From: Allobaculum stercoricanis DSM 13633 | GTDB lineage: Bacteria > Bacillota_I > Bacilli_A > Erysipelotrichales > Erysipelotrichaceae | Length of the DNA stretch: 64,000 bases | Direction: 5' to 3' | Assembly: GCF_000384195.1 (NCBI RefSeq) | Contig: NZ_KB913034.1 | Location: 1,940,973-2,004,972, forward strand | Part shown: one piece after another, positions 36,166-48,003 of the stretch | Numbering within the stretch: the stretch's first letter is position 1 | How the letters are laid out: the number at the start of each line of letters is the position of its first letter | Program-made: the position numbers and the translations under genes | The notes under the pieces: generated by a model | Database searches by the model: none | The model's input: the letters and a program-made list of their open reading frames with translations, nothing else | Told to the model about the DNA's origin: nothing

Positions 36166-37299
36166 ATGGAAATTTCAGTAAAACGTACCGTTTTTTTAGA
36201 AGCAATTAACCTAGTGGGTCATGCTATTAACCCATTGAATCCAAAAACAATTTTGACGGGAGCTAAAGTTCAAGCCAATGAAAATGGACTAACTTTTTTA
36301 GCAACCGATGATTCACTTGCGATTCAAACCCAAATTATTCCTGATGAGAACAATCGACTTGAAGTTACTGAAAAAGGATCGATTGTCATCAATACACATA
36401 TTCTTTCTGAATTATTACGTCGCATGAATAGCGAACAAATTCAGATTGTTACAACAGATGAAGATTTATTACGTGTCAGTGGAAGTGATGGAAATTACGA
36501 TTTAATTTGCCAATCTGCTTATAAATACCCAGCAGTTGCATTAGATCGCCCAGAAAACCACTTTGTGCTTCCAGCTAAATTTTTTAAAGCAATTGAACGT
36601 CACGTTGTATACGCTGCAGCGGATAAAAATACAAGACAAGTTTTATTAGGCGTTAATATTGAAATTGATGGTGAAAAATTTATAGCAACGGCAACCGATG
36701 CATTTAGAATGGCTAGCTTTAAAACAGACTATCCAAGTGAACAAACAATTCGCATGACCATTACGCCAAGCTTTGCTAAAGAAATTGCTCGTAGCGTACC
36801 AGAAGATCAAGACATTGATGTTTATGCAGATAAACGTCGTATTATGGTGACGTATGATCACACGATGATTCAATCTCCATTAATTGAAGGAACATTCCCA
36901 GATGTACATTCCATTATTCCAGTGGATCCTAAAGCTCACTTAAAAATCAAAGCGAGTGATTTAATTGGAATGCTAAATCGTTCTTTGATCTATACTTCTA
37001 AAAAATCTACTTTAGGTAGTGTTGTTCCTGTAGAAATGGCTTGTTCCGAAAGCGGAGTGAATATGCGCGTATTATCCAGCCAGATTGGATCATGTCGCGA
37101 AGTATTCAATAACGTGGAATATACAGGTGACGAATTTACTTTTGCCTTTAATGCACAATTGATGTTACAAGCATTAAACGCATTAGATTTAGAAGGCGAT
37201 GTTGAACTGTTCATTTTGAATGAATTACGTCCAATTCGCATCAGCAATCCGAAAAATGATGAATTGACAATGGTTGTTGTGCCAATTCGCCAATATTAA
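36166..37299 (+). CDS. dnaN: DNA polymerase III beta subunit (sliding clamp)
   Basis: This 377-residue ring-clamp subunit shows the three repeated clamp domains (about 1-125, 130-250, 252-377). It begins MEISVKRTVFLEAINLV and ends with a hydrophobic MVVVPIRQY, matching the clamp C-terminus (usually ...PMR or PVR plus aromatic). A GGGAGA ribosome binding site precedes the ATG. It is separated from dnaA by 135 bases with its own extended -10 promoter and followed by a strong terminator, so it is a unit apart from recF. Confidence 0.96.
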   Translation: MEISVKRTVFLEAINLVGHAINPLNPKTILTGAKVQANENGLTFLATDDSLAIQTQIIPDENNRLEVTEKGSIVINTHILSELLRRMNSEQIQIVTTDEDLLRVSGSDGNYDLICQSAYKYPAVALDRPENHFVLPAKFFKAIERHVVYAAADKNTRQVLLGVNIEIDGEKFIATATDAFRMASFKTDYPSEQTIRMTITPSFAKEIARSVPEDQDIDVYADKRRIMVTYDHTMIQSPLIEGTFPDVHSIIPVDPKAHLKIKASDLIGMLNRSLIYTSKKSTLGSVVPVEMACSESGVNMRVLSSQIGSCREVFNNVEYTGDEFTFAFNAQLMLQALNALDLEGDVELFILNELRPIRISNPKNDELTMVVVPIRQY

Positions 37300-37314
37300 T
37301 ATTTGAAATTGATT

Positions 37315-37355
37315 GAACTGATCTAGACAGTTAGTGTTTAGATCAGTTTTTTTTT
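37315..37355 (+). terminator. dnaN terminator
   Basis: AACTGATCTA pairs with TAGATCAGTT and is followed by nine T. It starts 17 bases after the dnaN stop. Confidence 0.93.
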
Positions 37356-37532
37356 GAGAACATAAGAAGAAAATGAAGAAAAATGAAAAAGATCAAGGAA
37401 AAGAAGGGAGAATATATTTTCACTGATTTTTCACAAGTACTTTTTTAGAGTCATTAAGAACGATCTTTTTATTTGCGTATTCCTGTGTGTTTAGATAGAA
37501 ATTCTCAATGTGTGGTAAATAGGGCCTATTTT

Positions 37533-37541
37533 TGTTATAAT
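37533..37541 (+). promoter_or_regulatory. extended -10 promoter of the yaaA-recF-gyrB operon
   Basis: TGTTATAAT, 25 bases before the yaaA start, identical in form to the dnaN promoter. No good -35 is seen. Confidence 0.65.
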
Positions 37542-37566
37542 TATGAATGGAAAAGAGGATTTACAG

Positions 37567-37766
37567 ATGAAGTTTTCTTTAAATGGTGAATATATTACTT
37601 TGCAGCAGCTTTTAAAAGCCTGCGATCTGATTCAGTCAGGTGGACAAGTAAAAGCTTGGCTGGCTGAAAATGAAGTTCGTGTCAATGGTGAACTCGAAAA
37701 TCGTCGCGGGAAAAAATTGCGCAGTCATGATGTAGTTGAAGCCGCAGGAACTCGGATCGAGATTGA

Positions 37767-37770
<4 letters not shown>
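37567..37770 (+). CDS. yaaA: S4 domain protein YaaA (RlbA-like)
   Basis: This 67-residue S4-type RNA-binding protein contains LQQLLKACDLIQSGGQVKAWLAENEVRVNGE and a basic RRGKKLR stretch, matching the YaaA/S4 proteins always found between dnaN and recF in Firmicutes. It is linked to ribosome assembly in Bacillus (RlbA). The ATG at 37567 is chosen because AGAGGA lies seven bases upstream. The stop overlaps recF by four bases (ATGA). Confidence 0.93.
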
Positions 37771-40881
<3,111 letters not shown>

Positions 40882-41003
40882 TTCTTCAGTTTATACACAA
40901 TTTAAAATAGGAATAAAAAATGAAATTCAGATTTTTATAATCTGAATAAGACAAATAAGATCTGATCAGATTTTAATCAAGATCTGTAAGAAAGGGGAAA
41001 ATA

Positions 41004-43547
41004 ATGAGCGAATCTGAAATCAAAACTTCCGAAAACGTTGAAGAAGAAGAAAGATTTGATGTTGTTGAAGATATCGAAATTTGTAAAGAAATGCGCGAAT
41101 CATTCTTGGACTATTCAATGTCCGTTATCGTTCAACGTGCATTACCTGATGTTCGCGATGGTTTAAAACCTGTTCATCGTCGTATTTTGTATGCGATGAG
41201 CACATTAAATATTACCCCACAATCTGCGCATAAAAAATCAGCGCGTATTGTCGGTGATGTTATTGGTAAGTATCACCCACATGGGGATACTGCTGTATAT
41301 GAAGCCATGGTCCGTATGGCACAAGACTTCTCTTATCGTTATCCACTAGTAGATGGTCATGGTAACTTTGGTTCTCTAGATGGAGATGGAGCTGCGGCGC
41401 AACGTTATACAGAAGCGCGTATGTCCAAAATCTCGATGGAGATGATTGCGGATTTAAACAAAGATACTGTTAATTTCGCAGAAACTTATGACTCTGATGG
41501 CAAAGAACCAGTTGTTTTACCAAGCCGTATTCCAAACTTACTATTGAATGGTGCAGTCGGAATCGCAGTTGGTATGGCGACGAATATTCCACCACACAAC
41601 TTAAATGAAGTTGTAGATGCGATTAAGGCTGTCATGAATGATGAGAATATTTCAGTTCCAGAATTAATGGAATATTTACCTGGACCTGATTTTCCTACGG
41701 GCGGAATTATTCTTGGCCGTAAAGGAATTCGTGAAGCGTATGAAACAGGACGTGGATCGATTACAGTTCGTGCAAAATATCGGATTGAAGATATGCCTAA
41801 TGGTAAAAAACGTGTTGTTTATTACGAAATTCCATTTGGCGTCAATAAGATGAAGATGTACGAAAAAATGGCGGAAGTCATCCGTGATAAAAAAGTCCAA
41901 GGCGTAACCTACTTAAACGATGAATCTAACCGTGAAGGTGTACGCATCGTCATGGAACTGAAAAAAGATGCGCAAGAAGAAGTCATCATCAACCAAATGT
42001 TTAGAGAAACACAACTGCAATCCACATTTGGAATTAACATGTTGGCTTTAGAAAATGGTCGTCCAAAACAGTTAAATATCCATGAAATGATCACGGATTA
42101 CATCAATCACCAAATCGAAGTCATTACCCGTCGTACACGTTTTGATTTACGTAAAGCAGAAGAACGTTTGCATATCGTAGAAGGTTTACGTATTGCGCAT
42201 GACTTCTTAGATGAATTGATTGCATTAATTCGCTCATCTAGAAAAGACGAAGCGGGATTGGTTGCAGATATGAATGAACGCTTTGGATTAGATGTTATTC
42301 AATCCAAAGCGATCTTAGCAATGCAAATCCGCCGTTTATCCGGATTGGAACGTGAAAAGATCGAAAATGAATACAATCAATTATTAGAAAGCATTAAAGA
42401 CTTTAAAGACATTTTGGCTAACCGTGAACGTGTCTTAAATATCATTCGCGAAAACTTAGATGATATTAAACAACGTTATGGTGATGAACGTCGTACTGAA
42501 ATTATGGAAGGTAACTTCGATGTAATCGATGAAGATTTAATTCCTCAAGAAGACATCATCATGACATTAACTCACTCTGGTTATTTGAAAACTACACCAA
42601 CAAGCACATACCATACGCAAAACCGTGGTGGAAAAGGAATTCGTTCCATTTCCTTAAACGATGAAGACTTCATTGATTTCATGGTTGGTTTATCGAACCA
42701 TGATTACTTGTTGTTCTTTACGAATGAAGGTCGTGTGTATCGTATGAAAGGCTTCCAGTTCCCAATCAGTTCTCGTACTGCCAAAGGAACACCAATCATT
42801 AACTTCTTACCATTACAAAATGGTGAAAAAGTTGAAGCCATTCTGCCATATAATCCAGAAGAAGAAGCGAAGTCATTATTATTCGTAACAAGAAATGGTA
42901 TCGTTAAACGAACATTGATGTCTGAATTTAAAAACATTAACCGCACGGGTAAAGTCGCAATTTCCTTAAATGAAGGAGATACTTTGGCATTCGTTCGTCG
43001 CACAACTGGTGATGAAGAAATTCTGATTGCCGGAGACCGAGGAAATGCTGTTCGCTTTAAAGAAAGTGCCGTTCGTTTAATGGGACGTACTGCAACAGGT
43101 GTTCGTGGTATTGATCTGATGGGCGGAAAAGTTGTTGGCGTTGCGAGCTCTTCAATGGGCGAAACAGTCATGTCCTTAACTGAAAAAGGATATGGAAAAC
43201 GTTCTTTAATTTCAGATTACCGTTTAACAGACCGTGGTACACGAGGTGTTAAAACAATTGTAACGTCTGAAGAAACAGGACCAATCGTTGCCTTTAGAGC
43301 AGTGAGCGGTGATGAAGATGCATTGATCGTAACTGAAACAGGTCAGATGATTCGTTTCCACTTACAAAATGTGAAGATTCAAGGGCGTACAACACGTGGT
43401 GTTCGTGTGATTCGTTTAGCAGAAGGTGATAAAGTTTTACGTTTAGCTTTAACAGATCACGAAGAATCTACAACAAACGATGATTTAATTGAAAATACAG
43501 AGATCGATACAGATACAATTGAAGAGATCATTGATGATCAAGAATAA
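41004..43547 (+). CDS. gyrA: DNA gyrase subunit A
   Basis: This is the DNA-cleaving subunit, 847 residues. The N-terminal winged-helix/tower part has [11 protein letters not shown] with the catalytic tyrosine, the quinolone-resistance region [19 protein letters not shown] and the coiled coil. The C-terminal beta-pinwheel has the QNRGGKGIR (GyrA-box-like, QRRGGKG) motif, which marks true gyrase rather than topoisomerase IV. The tail is acidic. The residue equivalent to E. coli Ser83 is Thr. A 122-base gap after gyrB holds two inverted repeats (ATTCAGAT/ATCTGAAT and a GATCTGATCAGAT group); there is an AAAGGGG ribosome binding site. Confidence 0.97.
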   Translation: MSESEIKTSENVEEEERFDVVEDIEICKEMRESFLDYSMSVIVQRALPDVRDGLKPVHRRILYAMSTLNITPQSAHKKSARIVGDVIGKYHPHGDTAVYEAMVRMAQDFSYRYPLVDGHGNFGSLDGDGAAAQRYTEARMSKISMEMIADLNKDTVNFAETYDSDGKEPVVLPSRIPNLLLNGAVGIAVGMATNIPPHNLNEVVDAIKAVMNDENISVPELMEYLPGPDFPTGGIILGRKGIREAYETGRGSITVRAKYRIEDMPNGKKRVVYYEIPFGVNKMKMYEKMAEVIRDKKVQGVTYLNDESNREGVRIVMELKKDAQEEVIINQMFRETQLQSTFGINMLALENGRPKQLNIHEMITDYINHQIEVITRRTRFDLRKAEERLHIVEGLRIAHDFLDELIALIRSSRKDEAGLVADMNERFGLDVIQSKAILAMQIRRLSGLEREKIENEYNQLLESIKDFKDILANRERVLNIIRENLDDIKQRYGDERRTEIMEGNFDVIDEDLIPQEDIIMTLTHSGYLKTTPTSTYHTQNRGGKGIRSISLNDEDFIDFMVGLSNHDYLLFFTNEGRVYRMKGFQFPISSRTAKGTPIINFLPLQNGEKVEAILPYNPEEEAKSLLFVTRNGIVKRTLMSEFKNINRTGKVAISLNEGDTLAFVRRTTGDEEILIAGDRGNAVRFKESAVRLMGRTATGVRGIDLMGGKVVGVASSSMGETVMSLTEKGYGKRSLISDYRLTDRGTRGVKTIVTSEETGPIVAFRAVSGDEDALIVTETGQMIRFHLQNVKIQGRTTRGVRVIRLAEGDKVLRLALTDHEESTTNDDLIENTEIDTDTIEEIIDDQE

Positions 43548-43600
43548 AGATCGATCAAATATCTGAAAATCATATTGAATTAAAAACATTGATGAAATAA

Positions 43601-43640
43601 CAAAGGGACAAGTCAAAATTAGCTTGTCCCTTTGATTTCA
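43601..43640 (+). terminator. terminator-like hairpin after gyrA
   Basis: CAAAGGGACAAG pairs with CTTGTCCCTTTG over 12 bases. The T-run after it is short (ATTTC), so termination may be partial. Confidence 0.75.
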
Positions 43641-43814
43641 ATGAGAACAAAAATCTGAACAATCATACGAATGTGAATTTCAGATTTTTGCAAATTTTCA
43701 GCATATTTTTGAAGAAAAACAACGATTTTGAATGAATATTCATGAGAAAATTTGCTTGTTTGCCTACAATTTTGATCGGTGATAAATTATAACGTGTAAA
43801 AAAGGAGATTTTGC

Positions 43815-45104
43815 ATGCTCGACTTGAAATTTGTCCGTGAAAATCCGGACCTTGTCAAAGAAAATATGGAAAAGAAGTTCCAGCATCACAAACTCCATCT
43901 AGTTGATGAAGTAATTAGTAATGATGCCCAATTGCGTCAAACTCAGCAATTAGCGGATGAACTTCGTTCTCAAAGAAAAAATGCATCCAAGAAAATTGGA
44001 ATGTTAATGGGCCAGGGCAAAAAAGAAGAAGCTGAAGCAGCTAAACTGGAAACAGCTAAACTTGGCGAACAAATCGATGAACTGGCTAAAAAAGAAGATG
44101 AATTAAGAGAAGCAGTAACACAAGCAATGATGGCAATTCCAAACATCATTGATCCAAGTGTTCCAATTGGTAAAGACGATTCAGAAAACGTTGAGTTACA
44201 ACGTTTCGGTGAACCAATCGTTCCTGACTTTGAAATTCCTTATCATACAGAAATTATGGAATCTCTTGCGGGAATCGATATGGATGCAGCAAGACGTGTA
44301 GCCGGAAATGGTTTCTACTATTTGATTGGCGATGTTGCTCGTTTACACTCTGCAATCCTCTCTTATGCTCGTGATTTCATGATTGACCGTGGATTTACTT
44401 ATGTGATTCCACCTTACATGATCCGTTCTAATGTCGTAAATGGCGTAATGTCCTTTGCGGAAATGGAAGGTATGATGTACAAAATCGAAGGTGAAGATCT
44501 GTATTTGATCGGAACTTCCGAACACTCTATGATCGGCCGATTCATTGACCAAATCTTAGATGAAAAAGAATTACCATATACTTTAACTTCTTATTCCCCA
44601 TGCTTCCGTAAAGAAAAAGGTGCACATGGAATTGAAGAACGTGGTGTATATCGTATTCACCAATTTGAAAAACAAGAAATGATCGTTGTCTGCAAACCAG
44701 AAGAATCTGCAGAATGGTTTACAAAACTGCACACAAACACAGTAGATTTCTTCCGTACATTGGATATTCCAGTTCGTACATTAGAATGCTGCTCCGGTGA
44801 TTTAGCTGACTTAAAATGTAAATCTGTTGACGTTGAAGCTTGGTCTCCAAGACAACAGAAATACTTCGAAGTTGGTTCTTGTTCCAACTTAACTGATGCA
44901 CAGGCACGTCGTTTAAAAATCCGTGTAAAAGATGAAAAAGGTAATAAATATTTTGCGCATACTTTAAACAACACTTGTGTAGCTCCACCTCGTATGTTGA
45001 TTGCTTTCTTAGAAAACAATTTACAAGCAGATGGTTCTGTACTTATTCCAGAAGCATTACGTCCATACATGGGTGGTAAAGAAATTCTTACACCTAAAAA
45101 GTAG
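43815..45104 (+). CDS. serS: seryl-tRNA synthetase
   Basis: This class II synthetase, 429 residues, has the long N-terminal coiled-coil arm (about 30-105, rich in Lys/Glu/Ala) that clasps the tRNA-Ser long variable arm. The catalytic core follows, with motif 2 (CFRKEKGAHGIEERGVYRIHQFEKQEM) and motif 3 (NNTCVAPPRMLIAFLENN; APPR where most have AVGR). An AAGGAG ribosome binding site precedes the ATG. No T-box riboswitch is seen in the 180-base leader, although serS genes in Firmicutes often have one. Confidence 0.96.
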   Translation: MLDLKFVRENPDLVKENMEKKFQHHKLHLVDEVISNDAQLRQTQQLADELRSQRKNASKKIGMLMGQGKKEEAEAAKLETAKLGEQIDELAKKEDELREAVTQAMMAIPNIIDPSVPIGKDDSENVELQRFGEPIVPDFEIPYHTEIMESLAGIDMDAARRVAGNGFYYLIGDVARLHSAILSYARDFMIDRGFTYVIPPYMIRSNVVNGVMSFAEMEGMMYKIEGEDLYLIGTSEHSMIGRFIDQILDEKELPYTLTSYSPCFRKEKGAHGIEERGVYRIHQFEKQEMIVVCKPEESAEWFTKLHTNTVDFFRTLDIPVRTLECCSGDLADLKCKSVDVEAWSPRQQKYFEVGSCSNLTDAQARRLKIRVKDEKGNKYFAHTLNNTCVAPPRMLIAFLENNLQADGSVLIPEALRPYMGGKEILTPKK

Positions 45105-45127
45105 AACGAAATCAAAACTGATATGAG

Positions 45128-45166
45128 AAGTCCATTGAGTCGATCGTGACTTGGTGGACTTTTTTA
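45128..45166 (+). terminator. serS terminator
   Basis: AAGTCCA (45128-45134) pairs with TGGACTT (45155-45161), followed by TTTTT, 24 bases after the serS stop. Confidence 0.8.
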
Positions 45167-45204
45167 TGTGAGTAAGTGTTGTACTTATTACAATCATTCA
45201 TCTT

Positions 45205-45246
45205 TAAAAAAAGAAGATCTGTTCATTTAAAATGAATCAGATCTTC
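45205..45246 (-). terminator. terminator of the lipoprotein gene
   Basis: GAAGATCTG...CAGATCTTC with inner pairing TTCATTT/AAATGAA, one bulged base, and seven T on the minus strand. It ends the minus-strand lipoprotein transcript and faces the serS terminator. Confidence 0.88.
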
Positions 45247-45348
45247 AATACAAAGAAATTATAATTTTTTTGTTTTTCCTGTGTTTAATTGACGGGGAGT
45301 GTCACACTTACCTAGATGATTAAGGTAGGTGCTATGGAGATGAATGAA

Positions 45349-46179
45349 TTAAGCTTGTGATGGGTTATTGATGATTGGATCATCAGGATTGGAAGGCATT
45401 GGATGTTCTACAGGAGATTCATGAGGAGTTGTCGAATTTCCATCATCTTCTTTGTCTTCATTTTTGTCTTTATCTTTGTAGACCGGTTCTTCAGTTGAAT
45501 ATAAATATGACATTTGCATAACGAGTTGGCCCGTAGAATCTTGATACAACGTACCGGTTGCTTCCGCTTTGCAGTTGCCAAATGGAGCATCAAATCCTTT
45601 TAACAAAATATAATTCGATCGACTTTCGTCATAGAGGACAGGTGTTTCAACGCCGGAAGCATCTAGTTTTCCCTCTAATGGTAAATAGCCACTTATGACA
45701 ACGGAAACATTTTTAGAGATTAACAAGTCTTTCTTTTCTATCGCTTGTGAAACTGTAACTCGATCGCCATCTTGAATTTGATCCATAAGATCTTCTTCTG
45801 GTTTTTGTGAAGATGTTGTAGAAGAATCCTCTTGGTTCATCGAAATCGCATCTCGATTTAATACTTCAATGGAGAGAATATTACTTTGCACGCCATCGTG
45901 CATGACATAAATAGAATACGTTCCTGGGGTATTGGATTTGAATTTGATTTGATCATTTTCAACCCAGGCTTCACTTCCTCTTGAAGGGTTCAAATCGTTT
46001 GGATCGATATTATTGTTGAAGCCAGATAGATTCGTTTTGATCGATACAGTGTCACCAATTCGAACTGGAGAGTTTGGATCTACAAGTGAGATCTCAACGT
46101 TTTTTTCACCTTGGCAACCAGCAAATAAAAGTGAACTGCCAAGCGCGAGTGTAGCAATTATTTTCTTCGTCTTTTTCAT
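45349..46179 (-). CDS. predicted lipoprotein of unknown function
   Basis: I do not recognise this 276-residue protein. It has a lipoprotein signal (basic start, hydrophobic core, SLLFAGC with lipid Cys22), then a possible Ig-like beta domain (about 28-110, including NTPGTYSIYVMHDGVQSNILSIEV). A Ser/Thr/Glu linker, a second globular region (about 135-235, OB-like with VISGYLPLEGKL and GTLYQDSTGQLVM) and a charged Pro/Asp/Lys-rich tail follow. It should be anchored on the outer face of the membrane. It is a single minus-strand gene in a plus-strand area, with an AAAGGA ribosome binding site. Confidence 0.85.
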   Translation of the reverse strand: MKKTKKIIATLALGSSLLFAGCQGEKNVEISLVDPNSPVRIGDTVSIKTNLSGFNNNIDPNDLNPSRGSEAWVENDQIKFKSNTPGTYSIYVMHDGVQSNILSIEVLNRDAISMNQEDSSTTSSQKPEEDLMDQIQDGDRVTVSQAIEKKDLLISKNVSVVISGYLPLEGKLDASGVETPVLYDESRSNYILLKGFDAPFGNCKAEATGTLYQDSTGQLVMQMSYLYSTEEPVYKDKDKNEDKEDDGNSTTPHESPVEHPMPSNPDDPIINNPSQA

Positions 46180-46199
46180 ATGGGGGATCCTTTTTAAAA

Positions 46200-46953
46200 A
46201 TGTTTAATTGAAATATTTATACATTGATCATAAGCTATTTTCCCATCGTTAACTCTTAATGTTTTCTAAACAATAGGAAAAATAAGCATAATCTATTGGA
46301 TCCAAGAACGAATGATTCTTTGCATGATAAGCATGCGAAAATGGAAATCAACAGGATGCAAACGATCAGATCTTTGATCTGAATTTCATATCTTTAACTG
46401 GATGATTGAAATGATTTCCCGTTTTCTAAAAGACAAATCTTTAAATCGTACTGAATAGAGAAATTAGAATCAGATATATTCTCCAAAATCTGATTCGAGT
46501 ATTTGATCACAATTTAGTGGCGAATGAGGCTTTGACCCTTTTGAGCTAGGAAATTTATTTTGAAATAGAAAATCAATATTGCGATAGAGTCTGAATCAGA
46601 TATTCTTTAGAAGAGAAATTGCGATTTAGAGCGTGAATTACAATGAAATCAGATTGATTAAAACAAATACTGAAAGATCAGGATTTGTTCAAAATCAGGC
46701 CTATAAAGCGAGTTTTATTTCTACCATTTGTGATCTTTAAGCATGATTCAAACAGGAGTATTTTAGATGGCGTTGGATAAACCCAAGAAATGAATCAGAA
46801 GATTTTATATGAATTTGAATATGACATCATTGATTTAAAATCAGGTCTAGATCAAGGACATCAAAACGCTCAAATAGCACATAATCATCCAATCAACAAA
46901 TAAGATTAAGAGATCAAAATAATAGATCAACCGTTTTTCTCTTGCATAAAAGC
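46200..46953. other. long non-coding region rich in AATCAGAT/ATCTGATT words
   Basis: About 750 bases have no frame of convincing length on either strand. The stretch is notable for repeated AATCAGA/TCTGATT words and inverted repeats built from them: GATCAGATCTTTGATCTGAA at about 46364-46383, and GAATCAGAT...ATCTGATTC at about 46468-46496. A short AGGAG-preceded frame of eight codons near 46767 is the only start-like signal. It may be a decayed gene or a regulatory tract before the SRP RNA gene. Confidence 0.6.
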
Positions 46954-46981
46954 TTGCAACAATTTGAGAATCTGATAAACT
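46954..46981 (+). promoter_or_regulatory. ffs promoter
   Basis: TTGCAA (46954-46959), a 16-base spacer and TAAACT (46976-46981) put the transcription start at about 46988, exactly where the SRP RNA stem begins. Confidence 0.7.
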
Positions 46982-46987
46982 AAACGA

Positions 46988-47072
46988 GCTACTACAATAA
47001 CATCTCACTAACCGTGTCAGGTCGGGAACGAAGCAGCACTACGTGGGCGCTGTTATGTGTAGTAGTTTTTTT
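46988..47072 (+). ncRNA. ffs: signal recognition particle RNA, small bacterial (4.5S) type
   Basis: The apical domain GTCAGGTCGGGAACGAAGCAGC is the conserved Ffh-binding hairpin with its GGAA tetraloop and A-rich internal loop. The ends pair as CTACTACA / TGTGTAGTAG, giving a single long hairpin of about 78 bases, and a T-run follows at once as terminator. It lacks the Alu domain seen in the larger Bacillus scRNA. The position before tadA/dnaX is conserved in Firmicutes. Confidence 0.93.
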
Positions 47073-47399
47073 ATTGATCAATCATTCTGAATGTAGAAAT
47101 ACGTTCAGATTTTTTTTATCTGAAAATGGATTTCTTTATATTTGTTCATTTTTCTTTTGAATGTTTGTTCTGCGCAAAAGGAAGCCATTCATATTGTTCA
47201 AAAGCAATGACAACAAAGAAAATAGAATAGAGAGATCCACAAACTTTCGTAAAATCATTTGATCAAACTCTTTAAAGAAAGTTGGAATTTTGCGAAAAAG
47301 AAATAAATCAATCAAGGAAATTGAATGTAGTAAAGAAAATAGGATTAGCACATTCCTTTCGGTAATATTCACTTTTGTTTGATAAAATTAAATCAGATT

Positions 47400-47903
47400 A
47401 TGAAAAACGAAAAAGAAAAATATATGCGAAGCGCACTACGGCTTGCTAAAAAAGCAGAAAACTTAGATGAAGTGCCAGTAGGGGCTGTAATTGTCAAAGA
47501 CGGAAAAATACTCGCAAAAGGTTGGAATCGTAGACAAACCAAACAGAATCCTTTAGAGCATGCCGAGGTCATGGCAATCCAATCCGCTTGTCGAAAATTA
47601 AAAAGTTGGCGTCTGGAAGGATGCGATTTATATGTGACTCTTGAACCTTGTCCAATGTGTTCGGGTGCTATTATTCAAAGTAGAATTGAACATGTTTACT
47701 TTGGTGCATTCGACCCTAAAGGAGGAGCTGTTGCTTCTGTTGTTTCTCTTTTCGATCTTCCGCAATGGAATCATCACCCTATGTGGGAAGGTGGCATTCT
47801 AGAAGACGAATGTTCTATGATTTTAAAACAATTCTTTAAAAGAAAAAGAGAGTTAAAAAAACAAGAAAAAAGAGCCCTTAAATTGAGATCAAACAACAAC
47901 TAG
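47400..47903 (+). CDS. tadA: tRNA-specific adenosine deaminase
   Basis: TadA makes inosine at position 34 of tRNA-Arg(ACG). The 167-residue protein has the zinc deaminase motifs HAE (about 54, with the catalytic Glu) and PCPMC (about 84-88), and the FGAFDPKGG segment (about 104-112). The ATG at 47400 fits the family start. A TG-A-TAAAAT extended -10 (47380-47388) lies just before it and there is no ribosome binding site, so the mRNA would have a leader of about five bases. The C-terminus is basic. dnaX follows after 100 bases. Confidence 0.92.
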   Translation: MKNEKEKYMRSALRLAKKAENLDEVPVGAVIVKDGKILAKGWNRRQTKQNPLEHAEVMAIQSACRKLKSWRLEGCDLYVTLEPCPMCSGAIIQSRIEHVYFGAFDPKGGAVASVVSLFDLPQWNHHPMWEGGILEDECSMILKQFFKRKRELKKQEKRALKLRSNNN

Positions 47904-48003
47904 AAAATCAAAAATAGATTTGAAATTTGATTCGGTGTCATTTGAACAATCAATTCAAGAGAAAAAGAAGAAATTCAAAAGCATGAAATAAGGAGGTTTG
48001 AGT

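Noticed and set aside
43640..43814. T-box riboswitch before serS
   Set aside because: No T-box sequence (AGGGTGGNACCGCG) and no specifier-type stem; only short AT-rich repeats.
46980..47070. tmRNA or other structured RNA in place of ffs
   Set aside because: The GTCAGGTC/GAAGCAGC apical loop and single long hairpin identify it as SRP RNA.
47136..47372. 78-codon minus-strand frame, hydrophobic, between ffs and tadA
   Set aside because: GTG start without ribosome binding site, no recognisable family, and it covers the tadA promoter region. Probably chance in AT-rich DNA, though a small membrane protein cannot be excluded.
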